Assembly (NCBI GenBank): GCA_016928435.1 | Contig: JAFGKT010000023.1 | Location: 1 to 64,000, forward strand | DNA: 64,000 bases | Direction of reading: 5' to 3' | Origin: Sedimentisphaerales bacterium | Lineage (GTDB): Bacteria; Planctomycetota; Phycisphaerae; Sedimentisphaerales; SM23-30 | Notes under the pieces: generated by a model | The model's input: only the letters and a program-made list of their open reading frames with translations | Told to the model about the DNA's origin: nothing | The model's database searches: none | Shown: piece by piece, positions 52,349 through 61,465 of the stretch | Layout: the number at the start of each line of letters is the position of its first letter | Position numbering within the stretch: the stretch's first letter is position 1 | Made by a program: the position numbers and the translations under genes

Positions 52349-53022
52349 TGTTTGCCCCCTGGTTCGCTTTGTCCCTTTGTCTTTATCAGCACCGCTCGAC
52401 AAGGCGCCGCTTCACAGCCACGCAGCAGCACCGGCAAACAACTCAACTCATACTCACCCGGCTCCACCGCACTCAAATCGATACCCTCCAATATCGCCAT
52501 CCCACCACCCAGCAAAACACGATGCGCTATCTGCTTTTCACTGCCCACCGGATCAACGCTGATATAATCAAACCCCACCAACCGTAACTTCCGTTCCGCG
52601 CAAAGCTGTGCCGCGGACTCATCGATATACGCCGCGCCGTCCTGCCCAGCCTCACCACTGCCCGCGAGTAGCCGTGAATTATCACTCTTTATCAGCAGCC
52701 GCTCCACTTCGCCCAGCCAAACCCGCTCCAACACCTCCGCCGTAATCACCCCGTACCCGCGACAATCCACCACCCTCGCACGTCCCACAAAAACCCCCGC
52801 ATCCAATTCATCGATCCCCGCTGCCCCCGCGAAGTAATGGCTCGGCGCATCAATATGCGTTCCCAAATGCGCCGAAAGCGTTATCGTCGATACCACCGCT
52901 CCGTTATCCTCGGCTGTCTCATTGTCCAACCTTCGGCAAAACGGCGTATCAGCCGGATAACGAAGCATTTGCTCATATATTGGCATCGATATATCGATTA
53001 TTTCCCGTTCAAAACGCTTCAT
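52342..53022 (-). CDS. Cyclase-family protein (kynurenine formamidase-like)
   Basis: 226 residues. The metal-binding motif HLGTHIDAPSHYFAG (HxGTHxDxPxH) near residue 50 and a second conserved part around DYISVDPVGSEKQIAHRVLL. The family includes kynurenine formamidases, isatin hydrolases and polyketide cyclases; substrate unknown. No tryptophan-breakdown genes are nearby. Overlaps arfB by 7 bp at its 3' end. Confidence 0.88.
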   Translation of the reverse strand: MKRFEREIIDISMPIYEQMLRYPADTPFCRRLDNETAEDNGAVVSTITLSAHLGTHIDAPSHYFAGAAGIDELDAGVFVGRARVVDCRGYGVITAEVLERVWLGEVERLLIKSDNSRLLAGSGEAGQDGAAYIDESAAQLCAERKLRLVGFDYISVDPVGSEKQIAHRVLLGGGMAILEGIDLSAVEPGEYELSCLPVLLRGCEAAPCRAVLIKTKGQSEPGGKQC

Positions 53023-53200
53023 GGCAGCATTTTAACCTCAACCGGCACCACCGGTCAACGCTGTGAAATGTTAATTTGGGCAATTTCTTTGCCGTGGCCT
53101 TGAACACTCAATTCGGGTACAATAAAGGTCTAGGTGCCGCAATAGTTTAGAAAAGGGAATGCGAATAACTTAGATCGCTATAGTTTTTGGGAGAAGGCGC

Positions 53201-54934
53201 GTGCGGTCAATCTCTTTCCATAGCCTTATCATCGCGGGTATGGCTGGGTTGCTGGCAACCATCGCTTCAGGGGTTCAACTCGAACCGATCTGCCTTGAAA
53301 CTATCGGTTTGCGCAGCGTTGTCCAAGCCAACCCCCAACTCGATGGTTCCACGGTAACAGTCGGTCTGGTGGAATTGTGCCAGCAAGGCGATTGTGCCGC
53401 CGGCGGCTACGCTTTCATGCCCAACTTCGAACATGTAGGTCTATCCCAAGTCCGCCTGCGAGGTCTTTACTATTACGATAATCCCGACCGTCCCGTCTGC
53501 TATTCCCAACACGCCAGCAGCATCGCCGGTCTATTATTCGGCAACGACACCGCCGCCCAAGCCTCTGCCCTGGGCGACTTCGCCTATCGCGGCATAGTCC
53601 CCAACGCTTCACTCGAACTCTACGAAGCCAACTGGTTCCTTTACCGCCGGGTCATGGGCGGACTCGACAAACCTGTCGCCGCCGACGTCCTTAGTTGCAG
53701 TTGGGGTACCGTCTCCGACGACCCTCTAACCCTGTTCTGGCAGCGGGGCGTCGATGCCTTCGTCGAACGTCATGGCTGTGTCGTAGTCGCCGGGGCCGGC
53801 AACGGCGGCGAAGGATCCGAGATTCGCAAACCTTCCTGGGGTTCCAACGTTATCAGTGTTGGTACCGCCAATGGCTTGGGCGAATTCCCTGATCGCCTTC
53901 GTTATGTCGGCGGTCCCCTAGGTGACGAAAGCTGTTTTGGTCCCACCGACGACGCCCGCTGCAAACCAGACATTATCGCTGTGGGCCTAACCGTTGGCCC
54001 GCGCCCCGACAGCACCAAAGACTATTATTCAAGCCCCGGCCCTGTCGGTTACAGCAGCTTCGCCACCGCCCAGGTCGCCGGTGTCGCCGGACTGCTCATC
54101 GATGCCGCCCGCCAATATCAATTCGAAGGCGCCGACGATGTCCGTGTTGTCAAAGCTCTGCTGCTCAACGGTGCTGACAAACTCCTTGGTTGGCATCGCG
54201 GCTATATGACTCCCGATGACGACGCCGATTGGCCCCTCGATTTCCGCCAAGGCGCCGGCCTGCTCGACGCGACCAACTCCTTCAACCAGCTAATCGCCGG
54301 CCGTTACGATCCTATCCAGCCCGCCGAACAAGGCTGGGACCTCAACACTGTCGCATTGGCCGCTGACGACCCCAACTGGATCCGCGTCTATCCCCTTGCC
54401 GGCACCTACTCTGCGAACACCACCCTCCAAGCCACCATCGTTTGGCTTCAGCACTATCAGCAAGGCGGTGTCTTCACGCCCGCCCCTCATGCTCGCCTTT
54501 CACTCGAACTCTGGTCCCTCGATAAGCAAGGCCGACTCTCCGAACAACTCGACTATTGCGCCAGCCCCCGCGACACCGTCGGCCACATCTATTGGCAATC
54601 CGACCGTTCCTGCCGCTTAGCCCTTGTAGTTCGCGGCCTATCAGGCCCCGTCAAGCAATACGAAACCTTCGGCCTGGCATACGCCCTCAACCAGAAAAAT
54701 TGGATCGGAGACCAACTACCCGCCGACATCAACCGCGACGGCATCGTCAACGTTGACGACATCCTCCAGTGGACCTGGGAATGGGACAAATGGCACGGCA
54801 CCGGACCATACTACAACGAATACCCATTCTGGCTCCCCGAAGATGTAAACTGCGACGGAACCATCGACACCCAAGATTTCGCCCTAATCTCCACCCAATG
54901 GCTCCAACGCTCCCCCTGGTACGCCGAACCGTAG
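53201..54934 (+). CDS. Secreted subtilase-like protein with C-terminal dockerin-type repeat
   Basis: 577 residues, signal peptide at 1-23 (IAGMAGLLATIASG). The S8-like domain spans about 45-330: H104 in YSQHASSIAG, oxyanion Asn in VVAGAGNGG (N201), and Ser286 in YSSFATAQVAGVAGLL, in the GTSMATPHVAG position. The expected Asp motif reads GLVELC, with Glu58 in the Asp place. Whether it is active is unclear. Residues about 515-570 carry two EF-like dockerin repeats (DINRDGIVNVDDILQ and DVNCDGTIDTQDFAL), common in planctomycete extracellular proteins. GTG start with GGGAGAAGG upstream. Its stop codon lies in a palindromic repeat. Confidence 0.85.
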   Translation: MRSISFHSLIIAGMAGLLATIASGVQLEPICLETIGLRSVVQANPQLDGSTVTVGLVELCQQGDCAAGGYAFMPNFEHVGLSQVRLRGLYYYDNPDRPVCYSQHASSIAGLLFGNDTAAQASALGDFAYRGIVPNASLELYEANWFLYRRVMGGLDKPVAADVLSCSWGTVSDDPLTLFWQRGVDAFVERHGCVVVAGAGNGGEGSEIRKPSWGSNVISVGTANGLGEFPDRLRYVGGPLGDESCFGPTDDARCKPDIIAVGLTVGPRPDSTKDYYSSPGPVGYSSFATAQVAGVAGLLIDAARQYQFEGADDVRVVKALLLNGADKLLGWHRGYMTPDDDADWPLDFRQGAGLLDATNSFNQLIAGRYDPIQPAEQGWDLNTVALAADDPNWIRVYPLAGTYSANTTLQATIVWLQHYQQGGVFTPAPHARLSLELWSLDKQGRLSEQLDYCASPRDTVGHIYWQSDRSCRLALVVRGLSGPVKQYETFGLAYALNQKNWIGDQLPADINRDGIVNVDDILQWTWEWDKWHGTGPYYNEYPFWLPEDVNCDGTIDTQDFALISTQWLQRSPWYAEP

Positions 54935-54960
54935 ATTGTGCAACTTGTTTGCACACGCGT
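54930..54960 (+). repeat. REP-like palindrome overlapping a stop codon
   Basis: CGTAGATTGTGCAACTTGTT then TGCACACGCG; arms GTGCAA/TTGCAC. Same family as 608-640. It contains the TAG stop of the protease gene. Confidence 0.5.
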
Positions 54961-54964
54961 TCGA

Positions 54965-57022
54965 CTATAATCCCGCCAGAAACTCCGCCGCCGGCATAAC
55001 CTTCACCCCCAGCTTTTCCGCCTTTTCCACTTTCGATCCCGGATTCTCCCCGTACACCACCAGCGATGTTTTCTTGCTTACCGATGATGAACACTTTCCC
55101 CCGCGTTGCTTGATCAAATCTTGCATGTCCTCGCGCGAATAACCTTCCACGGTTCCTGTCACCACAATCGTCTGCCCCGCTAACGTCTGCCCCGCTAACG
55201 TCTGCTCCACATCTGCCTTTTCCGGCCCCGGCATCCGCAAACCCGCCGCCATCAATTCCTCGACCAACCCCCGGCCCTCATCCCCATGACAAAAATCATA
55301 CACACTCCGCGCAATCTGCGGCCCGATCTCATCAATTCCCTCTAACTGCTCTACCTCAGCCTCCAACAGCCCATCCATTGCTCCGAACCGCTCCGCCAAA
55401 ATCTCCGCCACATTCTTACCCACGTGCAATATCCCCAGCCCTGCCAACACCCGCGCCAATGGCTGTGCCTTACTCGCCTCGATCCCCTTTATCAAATTCT
55501 CCGCTGACTTCGCCCCCATCCGCTCCAACCCCGCCACCGTCTCAGCGTCCAACCGGTACAAATCCGCGAACGATTTCACCAACCCCTCTTTCACCAACTG
55601 CTCCACCAGCGCGCTGCCCAGCCCTTCGATATCCATCTGCCCGCGTCCCGCAAAATGCTTTATCCGCTCCACCAACTGCCCCGCGCAATTCGGATTCACG
55701 CACCGCACATACACCCCGTCTTCATCCTTCGCCACACTGCCCCCGCACACCGGGCAATCTTTCGGCACCGCCAGCGGTTTGCTTCCCTTGGGCCTTTTAT
55801 CCAAATTCACCGACACCACCTGTGGTATAATCTCCCCAGCCTTTTCCACCACCACGGTATCACCCACCCGCACATCCTTGCGCGCAACTTCATCAAAATT
55901 GTGCAGACTCGCCCGGCTAACCGTCGTCCCCGCCAACGCCACCGGCTCCAAATTCGCGACCGGCGTCAACGCCCCCGTCTTACCAACCTGAATATCAATA
56001 CTCGTTATCCGCGATTCCGCCTGTTCCGCGGCAAACTTATACGCGATACACCATTTCGGCGCCCGCGCCGTCTGCCCCAAAACCCTCTGCTGTGCCAAAC
56101 TATTGACCTTGATCACCATTCCATCGATCGGATACTCCGCCTCGTGCCGTCGCTCCTTTTCCCACTCCTGGCAGATCGTAATCACCTTTTCGATATCTGC
56201 CGCCGTCCGACAACTTGGATTCACCGCCATCCCCATCGCCTTCAACCGCTCCAAGTTTTCGCTATGCGTCTCCGCTAATACCTCCGTACTCTCTCCCACC
56301 GCGTAAGCATAAAAACGCAAACCCCGCTTCGCCACCAAACTGCTGTCCAACAATTTTAATGACCCAGCAGTCGCGTTACGCGGATTCGCGAACAACGGCT
56401 GACCCTCATCCTCTCTTTGCTCATTAATCCGCCCAAATTGCCCATGGTCCATAAACACTTCCCCCCGCACCTCCAACAAATCCGGCACATCGTCCCCATC
56501 ATCAAACAGCGAATCCTTCTTCTTGCCCTGCCCCTTGATTGCATTCAACTTAAGCGGTATCGAAGCAATCGTCCGCAAATTCGTCGTTATATCATCCCCT
56601 TGCGTACCGTCGCCCCGCGTTGCTCCCAATGTCAGCATTCCGCCTTCATACCGCAGCGCTACCGCGATCCCATCTATCTTGCTCTCCACCGCGTATTCAT
56701 ATTTCTGCCCGTTAAGCGTCTTAGCCACCCGCTTATCGAACGCTCGCAATTCCTCCGCGTTATAGGTGTTGTCCATGCTCAACATCGGCCGGCTGTGCTT
56801 CACCGTCGCGAATTCCGTCAGAGGCTGTCCCGCAACCCGCTGCGTCGGACTATCCGCCGTCACCAACTCCGGATGCGCATCCTCCAACTCCTTCAACTGC
56901 GCATACAACCGGTCATACTCCCGGTCCGAAATCTCCGGCTGCGCCATCACATAATACAAACGATCGTGCCGCCGTATCTCCTCCCGCAGCCGCTCTATCT
57001 GCTTCTCAATTGATTCACCCAT
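54965..57022 (-). CDS. ligA: NAD-dependent DNA ligase LigA
   Basis: 685 residues in the normal order: Ia domain (YYVMAQPEISDREYDRLYAQ), adenylation domain with ESKIDGIAVALRY (lysine nucleophile), OB fold, four-cysteine zinc finger (CPVCGG ... CVNPNCAGQ), helix-hairpin-helix and a C-terminal BRCT (TIVVTGTVEGYSREDMQDLI). Just before BRCT, LAGQT is doubled by a 15-bp tandem repeat (about 55170-55205). The frame is open to a TTG at 57034; the ATG at 57022 fits the family start. ndk lies 33 nt upstream in the same direction. Confidence 0.96.
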   Translation of the reverse strand: MGESIEKQIERLREEIRRHDRLYYVMAQPEISDREYDRLYAQLKELEDAHPELVTADSPTQRVAGQPLTEFATVKHSRPMLSMDNTYNAEELRAFDKRVAKTLNGQKYEYAVESKIDGIAVALRYEGGMLTLGATRGDGTQGDDITTNLRTIASIPLKLNAIKGQGKKKDSLFDDGDDVPDLLEVRGEVFMDHGQFGRINEQREDEGQPLFANPRNATAGSLKLLDSSLVAKRGLRFYAYAVGESTEVLAETHSENLERLKAMGMAVNPSCRTAADIEKVITICQEWEKERRHEAEYPIDGMVIKVNSLAQQRVLGQTARAPKWCIAYKFAAEQAESRITSIDIQVGKTGALTPVANLEPVALAGTTVSRASLHNFDEVARKDVRVGDTVVVEKAGEIIPQVVSVNLDKRPKGSKPLAVPKDCPVCGGSVAKDEDGVYVRCVNPNCAGQLVERIKHFAGRGQMDIEGLGSALVEQLVKEGLVKSFADLYRLDAETVAGLERMGAKSAENLIKGIEASKAQPLARVLAGLGILHVGKNVAEILAERFGAMDGLLEAEVEQLEGIDEIGPQIARSVYDFCHGDEGRGLVEELMAAGLRMPGPEKADVEQTLAGQTLAGQTIVVTGTVEGYSREDMQDLIKQRGGKCSSSVSKKTSLVVYGENPGSKVEKAEKLGVKVMPAAEFLAGL

Positions 57023-57055
57023 AAACCGTCTCAATCCCCCAATCCATCTATCCGC

Positions 57056-57511
57056 CTACTTCGGCCGAATCCAATCCGCCGTCGCCATATCGTAATCGCA
57101 AATCTCATCCTCACCAAAAAACAGCTTAATCTCTCGTGCCGCAGATTCTGCGCTATCGCTGCCATGAATCAAATTATATGTATTCGGTGCCGACCCCAAG
57201 TCGCCTCTAATCGTACCCGGCTCAGCATTATTCGCGAACGTCGCCCCCATCATCTTCCGCGCCGCCGCGATTACATCATCACCTTGCCAAACCATCACCA
57301 GCACCGGATCACTCGTCATATATTTAACCAGCCCCGGATAAAACGGCTTCTCCACATGTTCGGCATAATGCTTCGCCGCCAAGTCGGGCGTAATACGCAT
57401 AAACTTGCAAGCTATCATCTGTAGCCCGCGCTGCTCGAACCGAGTAATGATCTGCCCCATCAACTGACGCTGCACCGCGTCCGGCTTCAATATAATCAAC
57501 GTTCGTTGCAC
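57056..57511 (-). CDS. ndk: Nucleoside diphosphate kinase
   Basis: 151 residues. RTLIILKPDAVQRQLMGQII start and the catalytic histidine in YNLIHGSDSAESAAREIKLF. Balances NTP pools. I set the start at GTG 57511 because AAGGAAG lies 4-5 bases before it; the frame extends to a second GTG at 57526 that overlaps the Shine-Dalgarno. It may share a transcript with ligA, 33 nt downstream. Confidence 0.95.
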   Translation of the reverse strand: MQRTLIILKPDAVQRQLMGQIITRFEQRGLQMIACKFMRITPDLAAKHYAEHVEKPFYPGLVKYMTSDPVLVMVWQGDDVIAAARKMMGATFANNAEPGTIRGDLGSAPNTYNLIHGSDSAESAAREIKLFFGEDEICDYDMATADWIRPK

Positions 57512-57526
57512 AATTCTTCCTTTCAC

Positions 57527-57880
57527 TTAGAGACCTTTACTTGACTCTTGGTTCTGTCCTGAGTAGGCTGTGCCGTGCCCATCATTTGCCCGACGTTCCA
57601 CCATTATAGAAGCGCTTTCCCTCATGGTCAAAAGGATTAACCACCTACAAACTGCCATCAGGCCCATGCTCTCACACCATCAATTCTCTCCATGCCACAC
57701 CGCTAAAGTAATATGCGCTAAAATTTCCCATAACCCTTGCTCACCCCGTGAATTTGCGGTATAAAAACACTGTGATTTGGGGATTGCGATTCGAGGCGCA
57801 AACGTTAAATTGGCTATGAAATCAGGTAGGATTCTCAGCTCATGCTGTAAATATCCGCTCATCCGGCGAAAGGAAAGACA
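57527..57880. other. Gap with the promoter of the 57881 lipoprotein
   Basis: No gene. It carries a promoter at 57737-57765 and presumably the promoter of ndk on the other strand. Confidence 0.45.
57737..57765 (+). promoter_or_regulatory. Promoter of the small lipoprotein gene
   Basis: TTGCTC (57737-57742), 17-nt spacer, TATAAA (57760-57765), about 115 nt before the ATG. Confidence 0.55.
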
Positions 57881-58231
57881 ATGCGAGCAACCACTCTAGC
57901 ACTCTTCACGATAACTTCTCTGCTCTTAGTTGGAGGCTGTGCCAAGGTCATGACCATGGATCCTGAATCTGGGCCGCCCGGAATGCCCGTTTATGTGGAT
58001 ACTTGCGGCATGTTCGGCGATCCGACCGGCCAAACCCTGCTATGGGACGGCGAAGTCATCCGCGATCCCTTCTGCGGCTCCTTTACCGTTCCTCGGCCCG
58101 AAGACGGCGGAACGCCCGGGCCCCACGACGTCACTGTCGTTGATAACCTTGATGTTGACGAAGCCATGCTTATTTTCCCCATGTTTCGCGTCCGGCACCA
58201 CACCGTAACCTTTAATGTCACCGGCCCCTGA
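57881..58231 (+). CDS. Small lipoprotein, possibly IPT/TIG-like
   Basis: 116 residues. Lipobox LLLVGGC with Cys at about 20. The mature part (DPESGPPGMPVYVDTCGMFG and PGPHDVTVVDN) looks like a single IPT/TIG-type immunoglobulin fold, judged by pattern only. No known function. AAAGGAAAGACA before the ATG supports it. The M48 protease gene follows 90 nt later in the same direction. Confidence 0.7.
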   Translation: MRATTLALFTITSLLLVGGCAKVMTMDPESGPPGMPVYVDTCGMFGDPTGQTLLWDGEVIRDPFCGSFTVPRPEDGGTPGPHDVTVVDNLDVDEAMLIFPMFRVRHHTVTFNVTGP

Positions 58232-58320
58232 CTTTACCGTCCCCTGAGCCTATAATCTTAAATAAAGTCTCGCGATATTAGGCAAATGATCTAAAATGTT
58301 GTAGGATTGGGAGTAACGTC

Positions 58321-59166
58321 ATGGCAAATTATTTGAGAAACATCAAAAAACGTACCGCTGTAGTTGTCTGGTTCACCCTGTTAATGATTACCGCCGTTTC
58401 TTGCCGGCAGGTGCCCATCACCGGACGCCGTCAGTTATCCCTCGTGCCCAACAGTGTTGTTTTCGACATGAGTTTCCAAGAGTACCAGGATTTCATGGCT
58501 TCCTCCAAGGTCAGCACCGACTACGACGCCCGGGCCATGGTTCAGCGTATCGGCCAACGCATCAGCTCCGCTGTCGAGGACTATGCTTCCGAGAACGATT
58601 TTTCCTTGGAAGGCTACGAATGGGAATTCAACCTTGTCAAAGATGATGCTGTAAACGCTTGGTGTATGCCCGGCGGCAAAGTTGTCGTTTATACCGGCAT
58701 TCTCCCGGTTACCCGCGATGAGTCAGGCCTGGCCGTTGTCATGAGCCACGAAATCGCCCACGCCGTCGCTGAACATGGCAATGAACGTATGAGCCAAATG
58801 CTTGTAGCCCAAATGGGCGCTATGAGCCTCTCTGTTGCGCTGCGTCAGCACCCGGCAGCAACTCAGGAACTCTTTATGCAAGCCTATGGCGTCGGCGCCC
58901 AAGTTGGTGTTCTGCTTCCCTATAGTCGTCTTCACGAAAGCGAAGCCGACCACATGGGTCTTATCTTCATGGCCATGGCCGGCTACGATCCCCGCGTTGC
59001 CCCCGAGTTTTGGCAACGCATGTCCGACATGCGAACCAGCGCCGAACCCCCGCAAATCCTCAGCACCCACCCCTCCGACGCCACCCGTATCCAAAACCTA
59101 AACGACTACCTTCCCGAAGCAATGGAATACTACCACGGCGAAGCCGGATCCCCCGATCCCCTCTAA
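58321..59166 (+). CDS. M48-family metalloprotease lipoprotein
   Basis: 281 residues. Signal with lipobox-like TAVSC (about residue 29), zinc motif SHEIAHAVAEH near residue 140 and the third ligand in HESEADHMG (about 205). Related to Oma1/LoiP-type envelope quality-control proteases, so it probably degrades damaged membrane or periplasmic proteins. GGGAG precedes the ATG. It may share a transcript with the small lipoprotein upstream. Confidence 0.9.
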   Translation: MANYLRNIKKRTAVVVWFTLLMITAVSCRQVPITGRRQLSLVPNSVVFDMSFQEYQDFMASSKVSTDYDARAMVQRIGQRISSAVEDYASENDFSLEGYEWEFNLVKDDAVNAWCMPGGKVVVYTGILPVTRDESGLAVVMSHEIAHAVAEHGNERMSQMLVAQMGAMSLSVALRQHPAATQELFMQAYGVGAQVGVLLPYSRLHESEADHMGLIFMAMAGYDPRVAPEFWQRMSDMRTSAEPPQILSTHPSDATRIQNLNDYLPEAMEYYHGEAGSPDPL

Positions 59167-59191
59167 TCCCCAATACATAATCACCCCCAAC

Positions 59192-59226
59192 GTTAGCCCT
59201 CGAACTTTACGTTCGGGGGTCCGAAC
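59192..59226. repeat. Palindromic repeat, GTTAGCCC family, copy 2
   Basis: GTTAGCCCTCGAACTTTACG then TTCGGGGGTCCGAAC. Nearly the same as 11-45. It lies between the convergent M48 and guaA genes and could act as a terminator. Confidence 0.6.
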
Positions 59227-59248
59227 ACTAAACCAACAATATCATCCC

Positions 59249-60796
59249 TCACTCCCACTCAATCGTGGCCGGCGGTTTACTCGAAATATCGTAAACCACC
59301 CGATTGATGCCTCGGATTTCGTTGATGATTCGGTTGGATATTCTCGCTAGGACCTCGTAGGGGATACGTGTCCAGTCAGCAGTCATGTAGTCGGTTGTAT
59401 CTACTGCGCGAAACGCCGCGACGTGTTGGTTTTCGTATGAGCGGTCGTCGCCCATTACGCCCACCGAGCTGATCGGCAGCAAAACCGTCAGCGCCTGGCC
59501 GATCCCCTTATATAACCCCGCAGCCGTGATCTCTTCAATGGCGATTGCGTCGGCTTCCTGCAGCATTGCGAGCCGTTCTTTGGTAATCTCGCCCACAATT
59601 CGCACCGCTAGGCCGGGCCCGGGGAACGGGTGACGCCAAACCATCTGCTCGGACAATCCCAAATGCTCGCCCAATATGCGGACTTCGTCTTTGAATAGAT
59701 CGCGTAGGGGCTCAACTAATTCAAAGCCCAATTCTTCCGGTAATCCCCCGACGTTGTGATGAAGCTTGATGTTGGCCGCGGGATTGCCGTCTTTGTGACC
59801 TGATTCGATAACGTCTGGGTAGAGAGTTCCTTGGGCCAGGAACCGGGCATTGCTGATGCTTTCTGTTTGGCTCCTAAATGCTTCGATGAACTCATGGCCG
59901 ATAATTCGTCGCTTTTGCTGAGGATCTGTAACCCCGGCCAACCGAGTGAGGAAACGCTCGGACCAATCCACCACGCGCAAGTTAATCTGAAAGTGATCGC
60001 GAAAGGTGCTTTCGACATTGTCTCGTTCTCCTTTTCGTAGCAAACCATTATCTACGAATATACACGTAAGCTGTTTGCCGATGGCTCTATGCAGCAGCGC
60101 CGCCACCACCGACGAATCTACACCGCCGCTCAGCCCGCAAATAACCGTATCCTTGCCCACCTGTGCCTGAATATCGCTGCAAGCCTGTTCGATAAAATTC
60201 CCCATCTTCCAATCGCCTTTGCAGCCGCATATCTCGTAAAGAAAATTCTGGAATATCTGGGTCCCGCAAGGTGTATGCGTTACTTCCGGATGAAACTGCA
60301 CCCCAAAGAACGGCACCGTCTTATGTCTTACCGCCGCGAACGGACACGTTCCCGTCTTACCTAATGCCATGAAATCATCGGGCAGTTCATTAACCTGGTC
60401 CCCATGGCTCATCCAAACCACTTTTTCCCCGCTTAGATGCGCCAGCAAAGCGTCCGGCTCTACCAACTGCAATTTCGTCGAACCGTATTCCCGCGAATGT
60501 GCCACATCAACATTTGCCCCCAGCAGATTGCATCCTATCTGCATCCCATAGCATATCCCCAAAACCGGCACACCCAGCTTGAATATTTCCGAATCGCACT
60601 TCGGCGCGCCATCGGCATAAACACTCGCCGGCCCGCCCGAAAGAATAATCCCCTTCAGATTCTTCTGCTTCAACTGCTCGACCGGCATATCGTGCCGCAG
60701 CAATTCACTGTAAACATGGTGTTCCCGTACCCGCCGGGCAATCAGTTGTCCGTATTGGCTTCCAAAATCCAAAATAGCAATCGTATCGTGCTTCAA
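59249..60796 (-). CDS. guaA: GMP synthase (glutamine-hydrolysing)
   Basis: Converts XMP to GMP. 515 residues: class I glutaminase domain (GICYGMQ cysteine loop; [11 protein letters not shown] histidine-glutamate), then the ATP pyrophosphatase with [18 protein letters not shown], and a C-terminal dimer domain. The start is TTG 60796 with GAGGATTTCA upstream. It lies downstream of guaB in the same direction, separated by a small lipoprotein gene, so both halves of guanine-nucleotide synthesis are together. Confidence 0.96.
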   Translation of the reverse strand: MKHDTIAILDFGSQYGQLIARRVREHHVYSELLRHDMPVEQLKQKNLKGIILSGGPASVYADGAPKCDSEIFKLGVPVLGICYGMQIGCNLLGANVDVAHSREYGSTKLQLVEPDALLAHLSGEKVVWMSHGDQVNELPDDFMALGKTGTCPFAAVRHKTVPFFGVQFHPEVTHTPCGTQIFQNFLYEICGCKGDWKMGNFIEQACSDIQAQVGKDTVICGLSGGVDSSVVAALLHRAIGKQLTCIFVDNGLLRKGERDNVESTFRDHFQINLRVVDWSERFLTRLAGVTDPQQKRRIIGHEFIEAFRSQTESISNARFLAQGTLYPDVIESGHKDGNPAANIKLHHNVGGLPEELGFELVEPLRDLFKDEVRILGEHLGLSEQMVWRHPFPGPGLAVRIVGEITKERLAMLQEADAIAIEEITAAGLYKGIGQALTVLLPISSVGVMGDDRSYENQHVAAFRAVDTTDYMTADWTRIPYEVLARISNRIINEIRGINRVVYDISSKPPATIEWE

Positions 60797-60864
60797 TGAA
60801 ATCCTCTTATATTCAGTTTTCTCATGTTATTCCTGCGAAAGCTCCGAATCCATCCCCAACGTTC

Positions 60865-61464
60865 TTAATTCGTCGTTTCACTCGTGGCAAACACGTCAGG
60901 AGTATATCCCATCTCCATCTCACTGGGCATTCTGCTTCGGCTTTGGTCTTGGTCCCAAGGCATCCCGCCCAGCATTAACTGGATCGGAACCACCGCGATA
61001 TTGCCCAAAGCGATAGGGGGGCTCGCTACCAAAGAAATCAAATCATTCGCTGAATACTCTTCGTGGTCGTAACCATATTCATTTTCAAAAAGCGTATCCG
61101 CGCAATACAACCTCGGATGATTTACCGTCACGTTCTGATAACCCACCGTTCGCGGCTGCCAATTGCGCCCTATCGGATTCACATATTCAGTATCCGCAGT
61201 CTCCGATGCCTCAACATAGCTAACTGACACTTCTCCCATACACGTTGCTTGCGATTCTTGGGCTTCAACAGCTTCTGTGTTAGCCGCTTCCGCGGTCTGT
61301 TCTTCATCAGCCTCAGCGATTCGCGCTTCCATGTAATCTATCATTGCCGCTTCAGCTTCGGTTGGACTATCTTGGGGTTCTACGCTTTCGCTCACGCAAC
61401 CACCGATCAGTCCCGCTGTCCATATCACCAAAACCGCACTCAAAATGAAATTACTACGGCACAT
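60865..61464 (-). CDS. Hypothetical lipoprotein between guaB and guaA
   Basis: 199 residues, unknown family. Signal with lipobox GLIGGC (about residue 20-25). An acidic, alanine-rich region (about 30-75) follows, then a C-terminal half with NWQPRTVGYQNVTVNHPRLY and a conserved-looking LYCADTLFENEYGYDHEEYS. Its ATG is one base from the guaB stop, and its Shine-Dalgarno GGAGG lies inside the last guaB codons, so it is translated with guaB. No link to purine metabolism is evident from sequence. Confidence 0.8.
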   Translation of the reverse strand: MCRSNFILSAVLVIWTAGLIGGCVSESVEPQDSPTEAEAAMIDYMEARIAEADEEQTAEAANTEAVEAQESQATCMGEVSVSYVEASETADTEYVNPIGRNWQPRTVGYQNVTVNHPRLYCADTLFENEYGYDHEEYSANDLISLVASPPIALGNIAVVPIQLMLGGMPWDQDQSRSRMPSEMEMGYTPDVFATSETTN

Positions 61465-61465
61465 A

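Noticed and set aside
55655-56278. Plus-strand His/Arg/Pro-rich ORF inside ligA
   Set aside because: Antisense to the ligase core; composition comes from the codon bias of ligA.
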